From Apiosordaria backusii (Eukaryota > Ascomycota > Sordariomycetes > Sordariales > Lasiosphaeriaceae), in the NCBI GenBank assembly GCA_030549205.1, contig JAUKTV010000004.1:124001-188000 (forward strand): a stretch of 64,000 nucleotides of DNA. The letters run 5' to 3'. Positions 45,748 through 56,461 of this stretch are shown here, piece by piece. Under the pieces are notes generated by a model. It did no database searches and was not told the DNA's origin. It saw nothing but the letters and a program-made list of their open reading frames with translations. The position numbers were made by a program, and so were the translations under genes. Each line of letters opens with the position of its first letter. The first letter of the stretch is position 1.

Positions 45748-45774
45748 ACATAAAACAAGATCTAGGCTTGGGGT

Positions 45775-45960
45775 GAGAACTGGGTCGCTCACGCTAGGCA
45801 GTAAATTTCCGCCGGTAGAAAAGGTACGTCGCGCACAGTAACGGGGACTAAATATAGGCTCGTGGCCGAGAACTGGGTCGCTGACACTAATCGGTAAATT
45901 TCTGCCGGCAGAAAAGGTACATAGCCTACGGTAGCAGGGACAAAATATGGGCTTGTGGCC
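45775..45960 (+). repeat. Two tandem 93-bp units containing a palindrome
   Basis: Units 45775-45867 and 45868-45960 have equal length and start GAGAACTGGGTCGC. Each carries the motif TTCTGCCGGCAGAA or a near copy (45807-45820 variant; 45900-45913 perfect palindrome). A related partial unit begins near 46367. Confidence 0.75.
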
Positions 45961-46381
45961 GAGTATTACAACCTGCACCCAGGAGGTGGCAGACTGCAAG
46001 GCAGTACGCCCGAGGGGTGTTGACAATAGGGAACAAAGATTAACGCAAGGTCCGACAGTGTGGCACTATCACAACAGGTTGTTCCGCCAAGAGCTTTAAA
46101 GCAGATTGTAGACAATGAACATAATATTGCTTGCGTGAGGAACCAAGGGCAGGTTCCTCACTTAAAGTGCTCATACCTCAACTAGATAACTATCTAATGC
46201 TGTGGAGCTGCCTGGACCCGAACCCGGGTCCGTCCCTCCTCGGGTCCTTTCCTAATTGGCAGGGGCCACACCCGGCTGCCCGCAATCTTTGTTTCGAATG
46301 ATTGGCTCGTCGCTGCTGCCTCAGGCCGCAGCGACCCGTCGTCATGACCGCTGGTCCTGACACCGAGAACTGGGTCTCATA

Positions 46382-46453
46382 TTCTGCCGGTAGAAACAGT
46401 GCAGAATACGGAGGAACGAGAGTCAGGCGCTGCATGATTTTCTGCCGGCAGAA
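46382..46453 (+). repeat. Further copies of the TTCTGCCGGCAGAA palindrome
   Basis: A one-mismatch copy at 46382-46395 and a perfect 14-bp palindrome at 46440-46453, followed by the same AAGTAC-like sequence as the 45.9-kb copy. Confidence 0.7.
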
Positions 46454-47015
46454 TAAGTACGTAACCAGTAAAACCTTGTCACAAACTAACCGCTAGAATT
46501 ACCACTGAATTCTCCAACGTCTCCCTAGCAGGAATCCAAAATTTAGCAAGACAGCCTATATATCCCTAATAGTAGAAAATGACTTGTCAACCAGATAAGA
46601 GCACAGACAGGTGACGTTGCCGTTGTCGTCAGCGACTCCATCCATACCGCATCCTTCTGGTAACATAGCATAGTGACGCTATAGGTTTGAAATTGGTGTG
46701 ATTGGATCCTTTTGGTTTGTTTTGGTTTTTTTTTTTTTTTGGTAAGGCATGGGCTGCTCAGCTTTGACAATAGGGCTTTCGAGACGAGTCATACGTATAC
46801 CTAGTACGCGTGTACGTCGTAATTGGAATTGTTGCTTAGGAGCTATCTTTATAGATTACGCGTCATCTGCTTTCCATCGATAGGAAACTTTAGCCGGGGG
46901 GGACTGAAAAGGGGCCTCTGAGACTGTACGGCGGCGGTGTATGGGATCACTCTAGCTCAGGGAAGAATCAGGGAAAGCTCAGGACAAATCTGCCACAGCT
47001 TACCCCACCTCAGGA

Positions 47016-47531
47016 TTACGAACGAAAAAGGAAATTTCGTGTGCCCAGATTCGTCTCAGATAACCAGGCTGTTATGACAGCCGTGGGGCCATAAGTCCAT
47101 GCGTAGCGTGTGGTGACGCCAAAGGGAGCAGCTGCCAGGCCTTGGTGCTTTTCGGAGACGATGAATATCGCTTCTACCCCAATGGTCAATAGCATGAAAA
47201 TCGCTGCGAACACACGAAAGGTGCGTCTTTGAAGCAAAGGCGGGCACCATGTAGCCTGGTCATTGGGGTGATCTACATCATGTCTTTTCTTGGCATTTGG
47301 CGTCTCGTTTTTCAGGGGTGTTCTGGGCGCTCGTTCTGGAGTCGAACACACATCAAGAGTTATGCCCTTGCTCGTTGGCGGCGCTGGGTCGGAAATATCG
47401 AGACCGGTAACGGTACTAAGTGACGAACGATCCAAAGACGTCGAGCTGTCATTCTCGGATTCTCCAGACCACGACGAGTTGGGCGCTAGAGGAGAAATTG
47501 GCGAGACTTGTTCATTACTGACGTGAGCCAT
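47016..47531 (-). pseudogene. DUF3433-type membrane protein, truncated
   Basis: From the ATG at 47531: a Ser/Thr-rich cytosolic N-terminus, WCPPLLQRRTFRVFAAIFMLLTIGVEAIFIVS (first membrane helix), then RYAWTYGPTAVITAW, a hallmark of the start of fungal DUF3433 proteins. Family members exceed 1000 residues with many TM helices. Here the reading leaves the family at about 47066 and stops at 47016. The break coincides with the second copy of the 25-bp dispersed repeat (47031-47055), so an insertion or rearrangement probably removed the rest. Confidence 0.65.
47031..47055 (+). repeat. 25-bp dispersed repeat, copy 2
   Basis: Same motif as 45723-45747 with one mismatch. It marks the truncation point of the DUF3433 gene. 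Confidence 0.8.
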
Positions 47532-48664
47532 TTCCAAATCTTTATTTTGAGGTGGCGAGATAGAATGACAGAACTGAAGGTTGCTGCTGAACCGTAGATG
47601 ATCTAGAGAGCTAGACTAAATATAAGTTTAGGTGCCGTGGCGGAAGTTACCTAATATGTGGCATGAGCCGCCGGGTCGCCAACACTTCTCCTACATTCCA
47701 TTGCGATCTACAGTAACACAGCAGGTGAGTGGCCCATAATGCCTTGATAATGCAGATATGAACTATCAGGGCGTATCGGAATAATGGCCAATCCATCCAT
47801 CTGCAGGGTGATCATGCCTCTCAAATGCATGCCACTGTCTGCGAGCCTTTGAGAGATGACAATGGTACTCCAGTTGTGGCTGTGCTACCATCCATACCAC
47901 AGGCGGATGCTACTTAAGCAATATTGGCTGTAGTTAATCTACCAATCGCTCAAGTCTATTCACTCTGCTAAAGCAATTGGGGGCTAGAAATATAGCCACC
48001 ACGACTTGGTCACCGAGGTTACATTGAATATCCGTTCCCTCTGCCCTGCTGCTACCAAGGGACCTGACAGCAACAACAGACCACAGGGCAACCGCTCACC
48101 GAACCACCTTTGGAACGTCCACTCTCCTGTTTTATCTCTTTAGCATGGTTTCACCAATTACCAACAGTGAGAACCTCTTGTCTCTATTTTCCCAGCAAAT
48201 CTGAACGGCTGTACGCACTACCTCCCAAACCTACTAACAAAGCCCACTGATTGGGTATCCAGCAACACTGAAGCACGGAAGCTACCTAGAGAACAGGAAC
48301 AACCTGCTCCCACAACCCCGACTTCAAGATTTGGCTATTATCGGGAGCTGACCAAAACAGTGCCGCAACCATGATAGCCCTCCACACTAGTAAATCATCC
48401 AGGACTTGTTCTTTGGTTCTTGTCTCGCCTTCGTTGAATTCGAAATCCCATGCGTGGTCCGGCTGGCCAGGATTGGATTGATCAGGCTCTGAACGGCCAA
48501 GGTTCGGTTGCTCTGTGTCAGACTCTGAGGTCTCAGTCTGACCAACGTTCGATTGAGAAGCTTCGGGTGGAGTAGTGACAGGTTCGGTGGTGACAGGCTG
48601 GGTAGTAGCGGGTTGGGTAGTAGCTGGCTGGGCAGTAGCTGGCTGGGTAGTAGCGGGCTGATTC
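47532..48664. other. Intergenic, no gene seen
   Basis: The minus-strand frame 48387-48668 is a leucine/proline-rich artefact of a 15-bp-like repeat (GGTAGTAGC/TGGCTGGGTA variants, about 48590-48660). The rest is unremarkable. Confidence 0.4.
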
Positions 48665-51073
48665 TCAATACCTAGTGTTGAGCTGGCCCTCCATAGCGAC
48701 TGAAAGATGTTGATCGGGAGTCTGTTTATCTAACTCTACCGCACCAGCTGATGGTGGCCCTGTTTCTGGCAGCTGCTCTATTGGTTGGCCCTCGGTGGTC
48801 TGTACAGACCTGGATTCCGGATCAGAGCCAGGGCCTGTAGCTGTATGATTTTCTCCTCGACTGGCTGTGTGAAATCTAGCCACGAGAGCCTTGAGCTCTT
48901 CAAAGATTGGGCCCTCAAATGGTGGATTTTCGTCATGATTCTTCTGCATCGCTTCGAGGCTTTCGAACACCACTTTAAACCTAGAATGTTTTTTCGCCTC
49001 ATCCGAAGCCTGGAAGAAGTCGTCGATGATCTGCAAGGTCTGAAGATGCCTCGTGATGACAGGATGTGCTTCGAGCATCGGTCTCATCCCAAAGTCGCCC
49101 CATTTACGGTATCTCCCATCGGAAAACCTCTGGCGTTCCGTTGTCCATTCTTTAGAGCTGTCATCGTTCTTGATACCTTTTTCTATTCTCATCAGAACAA
49201 TATTTAATGTAAGGAGTCGTTGACTGCGAAACCTTCGAATGTTTTTGTCATAAACAGTCAACAGCCAATAGTCTAGCGCCTCGATTTGTAAAAAGATCAG
49301 AGCCCGCAAGTACTGGCGTTGCAGAGCGGATAAAGACTGGAGCTGTGTCTGGAAATTGTCATACCCAGACAGCAAATACTGACACCAATCAAGAATTGAG
49401 GTCCTCACTGCTATCTCAATAGGTCGACCGTCACCCAACTGTTGCGAGTTCCAGGATGTTAAACGTTTAAGACTCGAAAATTCTCTGGAAATAAACCTGC
49501 CTCTGATGTTCGTCCAACGAGAACTTTCTCCGTCTGTAAGCCGAACGATGGCCGAAACCATGGTGGCCGAAACCTCGCGCGGGAAGTTAGTGTCGTCCAA
49601 GCGACGGCTTAGTGACGTCCTTTGTGGAAATTCAGAATGTCTTGTGGAAAACGTGACCTTCTCTGGAATAGTGGCAAGGCTAAGTTTGGATTTTGCCTGA
49701 GTTGAGGTTGACCAGAAAGTGTGATGGAGAGTGAGCAAGGTGAGCGTGTCTTGTTTGTGTCTGAACAACCCTACAGGGAATACTGATGGGACACCATTAG
49801 CCCTTAAAAGAAATTAGCACAGTATTTCAATTCAATGGTTTCAGAAGCGATACATAGCTTGGCTTCCACAAGTGAAATGCAGACGAGGGAGGCTGAACTT
49901 TCTTACCAAGTTTCTGCACCCAACAACCACTCAGCTTCCCGGGAATAGCCTCTAAGATGGCAAAAGGCACTGCGCCATTGAGAATAGTATTTATGTCCGA
50001 GTAATCGTTTAACCCCTCCCAATAAATGCGAGGATGTTCCTCCCTCTGTCCCTAGGGTGTTGTGCCAATTCAAGCCATACAGATCCTGCCTGGCTTGAGA
50101 CCAGCACCAAACATATCCACGGGCATGCAATATGGCCGCTGCAACCTTTGTGCTATGCCGAAAGTGGCCACGAATACATCGTTCAGAGGCATCATTCTCC
50201 GCGGAATCGCTCTCTTGCTCGCCGGAGGAGAGGCGAGAAAGCTGTCCATATTGGGAGAATACCCCTACTGTCCCCAAGATTGGATGTTGGCGGAAGTCGA
50301 GTTGAAACCCCGGTCCGACCATGACTGGATAAGTAGAGTGGAAAGAGGCTTCGGAAGTGGTGATCAACGAGTGCGCACCACTCAGCCGCTGCTGCTGCTG
50401 CAACCAGAAATCCGACTTCGGCATAGGCTGAAACAGCCAGAAGATCGCTTGGAAGGTAGTCCGCCATGGTCTCCTCGACAAGTGTGGTATCAAGAGTAAT
50501 CCTGTGAAGCTGGATATGCTCCAAAAGCTGAAGCCATGTTGCACTATACGTGCCGGAGGTCGTCATTTTCTCCTGTTTCTGGGTCTCCTGGTCAACAGCT
50601 TGAGCCTGTCTCACCAGTCTCTCCAGAGATTCATCCTCGACATGGCTTGGAAGTTCCCTTTTCGAGTATTCTTTTTCTGGGAGAAAATACATCCAATCAT
50701 CCATGCCTCCAAGTTTCCTTAGAACATCATCGGCTCGAAGAACTGGTGTGGTGGCAATAGACACGCTGTTCAAGTCCCTCCAACTCCATTCAGTTTTGGT
50801 TTTGAGAGCCCAGGGCCCAATCGCTCGACGATTGGACTTGCGACGTCCCGGACCTGAAGCCAGGACTGCCTGGTAAATAGTAAGAATCGCAAGAAGGGCG
50901 GCAAGAATGCCAATCGAAGCAGTGAAAGCAAAGGTGATAGGATCCCAGTTGTATTCCTCGGCTGCATCAGCTGCTTGCTTGTCGAGTGCAGCGAGGACAA
51001 GTCGCAAAAGACAATCAGTTGAGTTTGCGTCTTCGGGACATGTCGCGCTATTGATGCTGGTTTCGCCCGACAT
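48665..51073 (-). pseudogene. Large hypothetical membrane protein gene with frameshift
   Basis: Exon 1 is 51073-49917; a 114-nt intron with donor GTAAGA follows, then exon 2 at 49802-48665. The N-terminus has one membrane helix (FAFTASIGILAALLAILTIYQAVLA), then the fungal-specific segment WSWRDLNSVSIATTPVLRADDVLRKL and LPSDLLAVSAYAEVGFLVAAAAA. At about 50380-50390, next to a GCT/GCA trinucleotide run, the frame shifts; the next frame resumes with GAHSLITT and DFRQHPILGTVGVFSQYG. The simplest explanation is four extra bases (GAGT). Exon 2 contains DWCQYLLSGYDNFQTQLQ and LQIEALDYWLL. I recall the architecture as a recurrent uncharacterised fungal family, without a name. It is probably a null allele, unless the shift is an assembly error. 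Confidence 0.6.
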
Positions 51074-51435
51074 GATGTTACTCTTGTCGTCTTGGATACG
51101 TATTGAAGGAGCGCAGTAATAGAAAGCCGTAAGAGCTGATGATGGTTGAAAGGATAAAAATATGGACGGTGGCGGAAATTCACCCCTCTCATCAAGTCGT
51201 ACGTCCCTTATGCACTCCGACTCAACAATTGTGCCCCCAAAAGGGCGTCTCTCAGTGGATGTGATACCTTCACACCGCAGGTGAGACGAGATATTACCTA
51301 CCTAGCACCTTGGTGACAACAGGTACCACAAGTTTACCTAAACAGCAACAGGCCTCTTCAAATGTCTCATAAGTCTTTCACCATCCCGAAAAACAGCAAA
51401 CACAGCCCCCTACTACTCTTTACAACCCGGCCCCG
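51074..51435. other. Intergenic
   Basis: Upstream of the membrane-protein gene and downstream of the nitrilase. Nothing recognised. Confidence 0.5.
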
Positions 51436-52533
51436 TTAACTGCGCCTAGCACCGCCCCTCTCCACCCCATGATAAACCCCATACCCCCATTCCTCGCCTC
51501 TCATATCCTCCCGAATCTTATACCTCCTCTCCAACCCCCTCCCCCTCCCCAAATCAACCTCCACCACCCTCATCTCCTCCGTCTCAACTCCCATAACCCC
51601 ATCTACATTCCCCAAACCCGGCACACCCACCTGACTCAACCCCCCCGCATTCACAAACACGACCGTAGCCGTATTCTCAAACGCTCTCGTCGTCACCACC
51701 CCAGCTAAAAACTCTTGCTCCCCCTTCCTCGCTTTAATAACCTCATCCGAATCAATCTCCCCAAAATCCTCCGTCACCAACCAGTAACTCGGAATAACAA
51801 TCAGCTCCACCCCATCAGCAATAAGCTCCCGAAACGGCTCAGGGAAGATGGTATCCCAGCAAATCAACATCCCTCCCCTCACAGGAGTCCCATCAGGGAA
51901 TGTCAACCCGGGGATATCAAACCCCTTGTGTTTACCACCTTCCCTTCCCCATGCAGTCAAGTGCTCCCTTTCCGGATGCCACAAATTCCTCTTCTGATAA
52001 GATCCCACTATCTCCCCTGTCAACCCGCTGATGTAATAAGCCATATTCCTCACTTCTTTATTTTCTCCCCCGTCCTTCCCAGTGTTGGACGTGGCCGTGA
52101 CATCAGCCGGGGATGACGAAGGGTGTACTTCACATATCGTCCCGGGGACGATATCAATTCTCAGTTCTTTCGCCAGGGATTGATACTTCTCAAGGTAGGA
52201 ACTAGACTCAACACAGGAGGCGACAAAGTCCGGGTGGGAGGGGCACCACGAGGTGAGGTGGTACTCTGGCAGCACAGCCAAGTTCGCGCCCTGGGACGCA
52301 GCTTGCCGGATGTAGGAGGCGCAGAGGGAGAAGTTTTCAGCTGGTGAAACATCCTAGAGATGGAGGGAGATGTCAGCTTGAACGTAGACAGGGAGGCACA
52401 TGAGATGGTGATGATTGTGGTGGTGGTGGTGGTGCCGTAAGTTGGCATGAGAATGAAATGATGACATCATTGTTGCCGAAACGCTTACCTTTGGCTGGAA
52501 CTGAATCAGAGCGATCTTATAAATTGGTGCCAT
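51436..52533 (-). CDS. Carbon-nitrogen hydrolase (nitrilase superfamily)
   Basis: Exon 1 (52533-52489) encodes MAPIYKIALIQFQPK. A 135-nt intron (GTAAGC..CTAG) leads to exon 2 (52353-51436), giving 320 residues. The catalytic triad is visible: E45 in VLPEYHLTSW, K136 in YQKRNLWHPERE, and C180 in GGMLICWDTIFPEPFREL. Strands such as ELIVIPSYW and NTATVVFVNAGG complete the alpha-beta-beta-alpha sandwich. The family hydrolyses amides, ureas or nitriles. The substrate is unknown; the sequence looks closer to amidase/omega-amidase-type members than to true nitrilases. Cytosolic; no signal peptide. A His-coding CAC/CAT microsatellite lies inside the intron (about 52400-52435). Confidence 0.85.
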
Positions 52534-52894
52534 TTTGGCAATGTTCTTCTGTTTGTGACGGATTGAGAAACGGTAGTCCTTGAACTGTTGTGAGGGCTCA
52601 CTGGGGTTGTCAGAAGTGAAATACTGGAACGGGAGGTGCACACCAAAAGACAATGAGGCTCTGCGGTGATCACCCTGCAAGGTGGGGACTGGATCTTTGC
52701 TGTGACATAAAAGCGCCTCGCAAACCGCCTTACCACTGGTCCAAATCATGTATTATGCATCATCATTTCTCATTGGCTCTAACTGGGTGCCGCGATACTG
52801 TTGAGAATCCTGGATACAAATTCCGCCTGTCCGTCGTCATCATCATACCTAGCCACCCAACGCCTGTTCTGCCCTCTTGTTCCTATTTAAACCC

Positions 52895-54048
52895 TTAAAG
52901 AATGGTGCCGAAACCGAAAGTCCTTTTGATGCTGCGGACATAGTACTCGAGCCAGTTCTGCTTCGTAGGCTCCTCCTGTCCGGTAGGCACGCCGGTCCAC
53001 TCGACGCGCATCACCGTCACATGGTCAACATCGTTCTGGTCAAACTCAATGCTGAGCTTAGAATAGTGGCCGGCGGGCCACTGGTCCAGACGCCAGCTTT
53101 GGACAATCTTGGTAGGCTCCTCCAGCTCCAGATACTCTCCCGAGACGTTGCCACCGAACAGCTCAAACTTGCCGCCCTTCTTGGCACCCTCAAACACCTT
53201 GGGAGCGGCACGGGTGAATGCAGCTATCCGTTGGGGGTCGGTGAAGGTTTGGTAGAGCTCTGCAGCGGTAGTCCGGAACTCCTCATTGTCGGTCACAGTC
53301 GTAGTGTTTACGATGCCCCCAGCGTTGGTCTGTGTGGACGGAGTGGAAGGCTTCGCGGCCTGGACGCCAGTCGGGGGGTGATACTTGGGGGTGCTGAAGC
53401 CGCTCGACGGGTTCGATCCAGCAGGGTGCTGCAGGTCCTTGCCATGCTCAGCGATGAGGGCCGGAGCCAGCTTGACGAACTCGCTGCGAAGCTGGGGAAC
53501 GATCTTGGACTTCACGAGGTCCTTGACAGCCTGCTTCTCCTTGGACTCGGAGTGGACGTCGATGTCAAACTGTACAAGAGTGCTTAATGGACTGTTACAA
53601 GACGCTGTGGGTTGACAGAGCGTAACCTACCACAAACTCATCCTCGTCAAGCTCGTGCGACACCTCGGGCACGGTGATTGTCCCCGAAACCTCGTCACCG
53701 TCGGCAGTGGAGCCTGCAGGGCAGAGTTTTAGCCTACGAACACGACATGGGCAGGGTTCACAGGGCAGAAAAAGAACGGCAGTGGGTTTCAGGAAAACGT
53801 GTTATTATTCTATGGAAATACGTACCTGTGAACTCCAGCGTTAACTTGACATCAAAAATGGTGATAACCTTGCCCTTCCGCTGCGCGACATCGCAGTCGC
53901 CGTCCATGCTGACGACCTTGCTAATCTTGGCCGACAAATCTCCCTCCTTGGCCTCGACCTTGGTGAGGTTATCATCAAACCATTGCTTCGACCACACCGA
54001 GACGTCCTTGTTGACCCAGTGCCAGTTGTTGGGATTGTGGAGGACCAT
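52895..54048 (-). CDS. AHA1: Activator of Hsp90 ATPase (Aha1)
   Basis: Three exons: 54048-53826, 53713-53631 and 53569-52895, with introns of 112 and 61 nt, giving 326 residues, normal for the family. The N-terminal Aha1 domain has the diagnostic NPNNWHWVNKD (residues 5-15), DGDCDVAQRKGKVITIFDVKLTLEFTG and SGTITVPEVSHELDEDE. The C-terminal AHSA1/START-like domain begins near TAAELYQTFTDPQRIAAFTRA and includes KFELFGGNVSGEYLELEEPTKIVQSWRLDQWP and the end NWLEYYVRSIKRTFGFG. Aha1 binds the Hsp90 middle and N domains and stimulates its ATPase in the cytosol. All family landmarks are present, so it should be functional. Confidence 0.95.
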
Positions 54049-55828
54049 TTTCGCGATATTAAAAATCGAGTATGGAAGTGTTTCGTGCTAAAAAAAAAAT
54101 CAAAAAAAATCAGATCTGTTTTCTCCAGTTAGCAATTGGCTCTCGCAGAAGATAAGTTGCGGTAAAGAAGAAGAGAGAAATGGTGCTAGGTCAGAGATGG
54201 TCCTGGTAGACCGCAGCTTCGTCATCAAGGGAAGGGAGTACAAGTCGCCCTATGACTGGTGCCAGCTGAACAATCATCATGCAAGCAAGCGATTGGAGGA
54301 GATGAAGAGAAGAAAGGCGCGTCCTACCTTTCAAGGTTGTCGTGGAATGATGTCGTGATGGTCGTAAAAAGTTGTTTGTTGATGTTGAAGAGAAAGAGAA
54401 CGAAGGCTTAAAGAACTGGGCAAGCGCCCAATGAAGAGAATGGAGAAAGGTCAGAAAGAGCAATTTGGAAAGCTCTAGAAAACTTGACGGGCTCCAGTTG
54501 GGCGGAGAGTCGGGGCAGAACGCTGACCGCCTTTAGTGGGGTAGTCTCTCAGTTGGGGGTGATTCTCAGTTTCTGCCGCCTGATCGCGATGGGATCCCTG
54601 ACATGCATCCACCACCACCAAAAGCTCCAGGCCTGACCTCTCCTCAGATCGACAGGAACAGCCGAGAAGCCCGTGTTCGAGTCGTTTTACGTTGTTATTA
54701 TCCTGAAAAAAACTGGCGGCGACCAATTGGCCCTACCACACCACTGCTCTCTATCGCAGCTGTTTACCGATTCGACTTTTGCGACTTGTTTATGTTCATA
54801 ACCAATATCTGGTGGTTGGGAGTTGGACATATGAGTGTACCACAGACCAGGCTAATCCTCTGACATGAACATGCAGCTTGCGCTTTCGGCACCAACCGGG
54901 TAAGATGTGACCTTGGGACACATATCTGATCCTCCCGAAGCTGCACAAACCGTGAGAGATCATCCATAATCACCATTCTTACCGTGGTATCTGTATCATT
55001 GAGGCACCGGCAGGTTTGCAGACGCGGGAAGTCCTGACCCGAATGCCCCGCGACGGCACGAACTCGGCGCACCAGACTCATCTCGGACATGGCATTGTTC
55101 AGTCAAGCCCGAAGCTTCCCTCTGGGTTCACAAATCCGGGATTTCTTCTTTCCGTGTTACAATGCCGCATACGCATGGATTCTGCAGTCTACCTTGACCC
55201 TTTAGGAAAACAACTTCCTCGCTTTATTACGAGAAGGAATACGGACACCGTCAACACTTAACTGACGCCCATAGCTCGAATCCACATTGAAGAAGTCTCA
55301 CCAGTCAAAAGCCACTGCTATTTTTAGGACTTGATCACATCCTGTTCCCAACGATCGGGACCGATGTGGAGAAGCTACGGTTGCCCAGCTTGTTTGGTGT
55401 TGACTTCACACGCCCATTGGGCAGTCATATCACCGACTTCATGCCCGTGCAGAGCCGCAGGGCAAGGGGCAAACTACACTAGCCTAGCATCACCATATCG
55501 TTGGGTCATGAAATGAGGGGTTTCGAGGTGCCTTGTTCCACTGGCGAGCAGCAGGTGAGACAGACGGCTACCAGCAAGACATGGTGAGAATACCTTTCGT
55601 GGTGTTGTCACTCACAGTGGGAACTGTTCGATGCCATGTGGTTCTGTCGTCAAATCATGTGGTTCGGGGTTGACGCCTGTTGGATGCTCGTCACGACAGT
55701 GTGGGGTGTAAGCGGTCACCCCACAAGTAGCGCAGGCTGATCCGCTCACCCCCATCCCCTCAGCAGCTCCCATTTTTCCGATATTTGGCACAAAAATCTC
55801 AACACCTCACACATCAAACCTGACAGTC
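54049..55828. other. 1.8-kb divergent intergenic region
   Basis: Between AHA1 (minus) and the deformylase gene (plus). No gene recognised; frames at 54191-54463, 54475-54726 and 54764-55090 are unconvincing. Contains the AHA1 promoter with A-runs near 54095-54110. Confidence 0.4.
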
Positions 55829-56461
55829 ATGACAGTACTTCCGATCTGCATCGTCGGTGATCCGGTGTTGCACAACCCCGCCATGATCGTCCCCCTTGAC
55901 GCCGAGGGCAAACCACCTGCCGACGTGGTTGCTTTGCTGGATGACATGTACGAGACCATGAATGCCGCCAAGGGCGTCGGGCTCGCTGCAAACCAGGTCG
56001 GCGTGAGTCGTCGACTCTTTGTCTACGATTGCTGGGAAGACGTAAACAGGACTGGTCAACGCCGGCGCGGTGAGGTCATCAACCCCGTCCTCGAGACCTC
56101 TGAGATCCCGGAGACTCTACCCGACCCCAAGGAAAACAATGAGGGTTGTCTCTCAGTTCCGGGTCTACAGTACCCGACTGGTCGTGCCGACTGGGCCAAG
56201 GTTACCGGTGTCGACCGCAACGGCCATACTGTCGAAGTTGAGGGGAGGGGACTATTCGCCCGAATGCTCCAACATGAAGTTGGACACCTCAACGGCTTCC
56301 TCTATGTGGATGTTTTGGTTGGAGACAACGCAAGTGCAGCAAAGGAGGCGATCAAAGCCTCGAGTTGGGGTGTTCCGGGTTTGACTTGGATGCCCGGTGT
56401 CGGAACAGATCCCTTTGCTCACCTACGACAACAGAGACAAAGTGAATCTGGCCAGAAGTGA
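55829..56461 (+). CDS. Peptide deformylase, actinobacterial type
   Basis: Intronless, 210 residues. All three deformylase motifs are intact: GVGLAANQ (49-56), EGCLS (105-109, metal-ligand Cys) and QHEVGH (148-153, two His ligands and the catalytic Glu). It therefore should remove formyl groups from N-formylmethionyl peptides. The extra segments INPVLETSEIPETLPDP, YPTGRADWAKVTG and the C-terminal WGVPGLTWMPG are, as far as I recall, typical of actinobacterial Def proteins rather than of plant or animal mitochondrial ones. No mitochondrial presequence is visible; the protein begins MTVLPICIVGDP. Most fungi are thought to lack deformylase, so horizontal transfer is likely. Flanking DNA is fungal on both sides. 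Confidence 0.95.
   Translation: MTVLPICIVGDPVLHNPAMIVPLDAEGKPPADVVALLDDMYETMNAAKGVGLAANQVGVSRRLFVYDCWEDVNRTGQRRRGEVINPVLETSEIPETLPDPKENNEGCLSVPGLQYPTGRADWAKVTGVDRNGHTVEVEGRGLFARMLQHEVGHLNGFLYVDVLVGDNASAAKEAIKASSWGVPGLTWMPGVGTDPFAHLRQQRQSESGQK

Noticed and set aside
46195..46260. tRNA-like GGGTTCGGGTCC on the minus strand
   Set aside because: The T-loop lacks the TTCRA consensus, and no D-arm or anticodon stem could be placed. It is a GC-rich palindrome.
48387..48668. Leu/Pro-rich minus-strand frame
   Set aside because: Low-complexity product of a short repeat in an alternative frame. The preceding gene ends at 48665 in its own frame.
55829..56461. Deformylase as bacterial contamination
   Set aside because: It is flanked within 2 kb on both sides by intron-bearing fungal genes in continuous sequence. 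A misassembly remains possible but is not the simplest reading.
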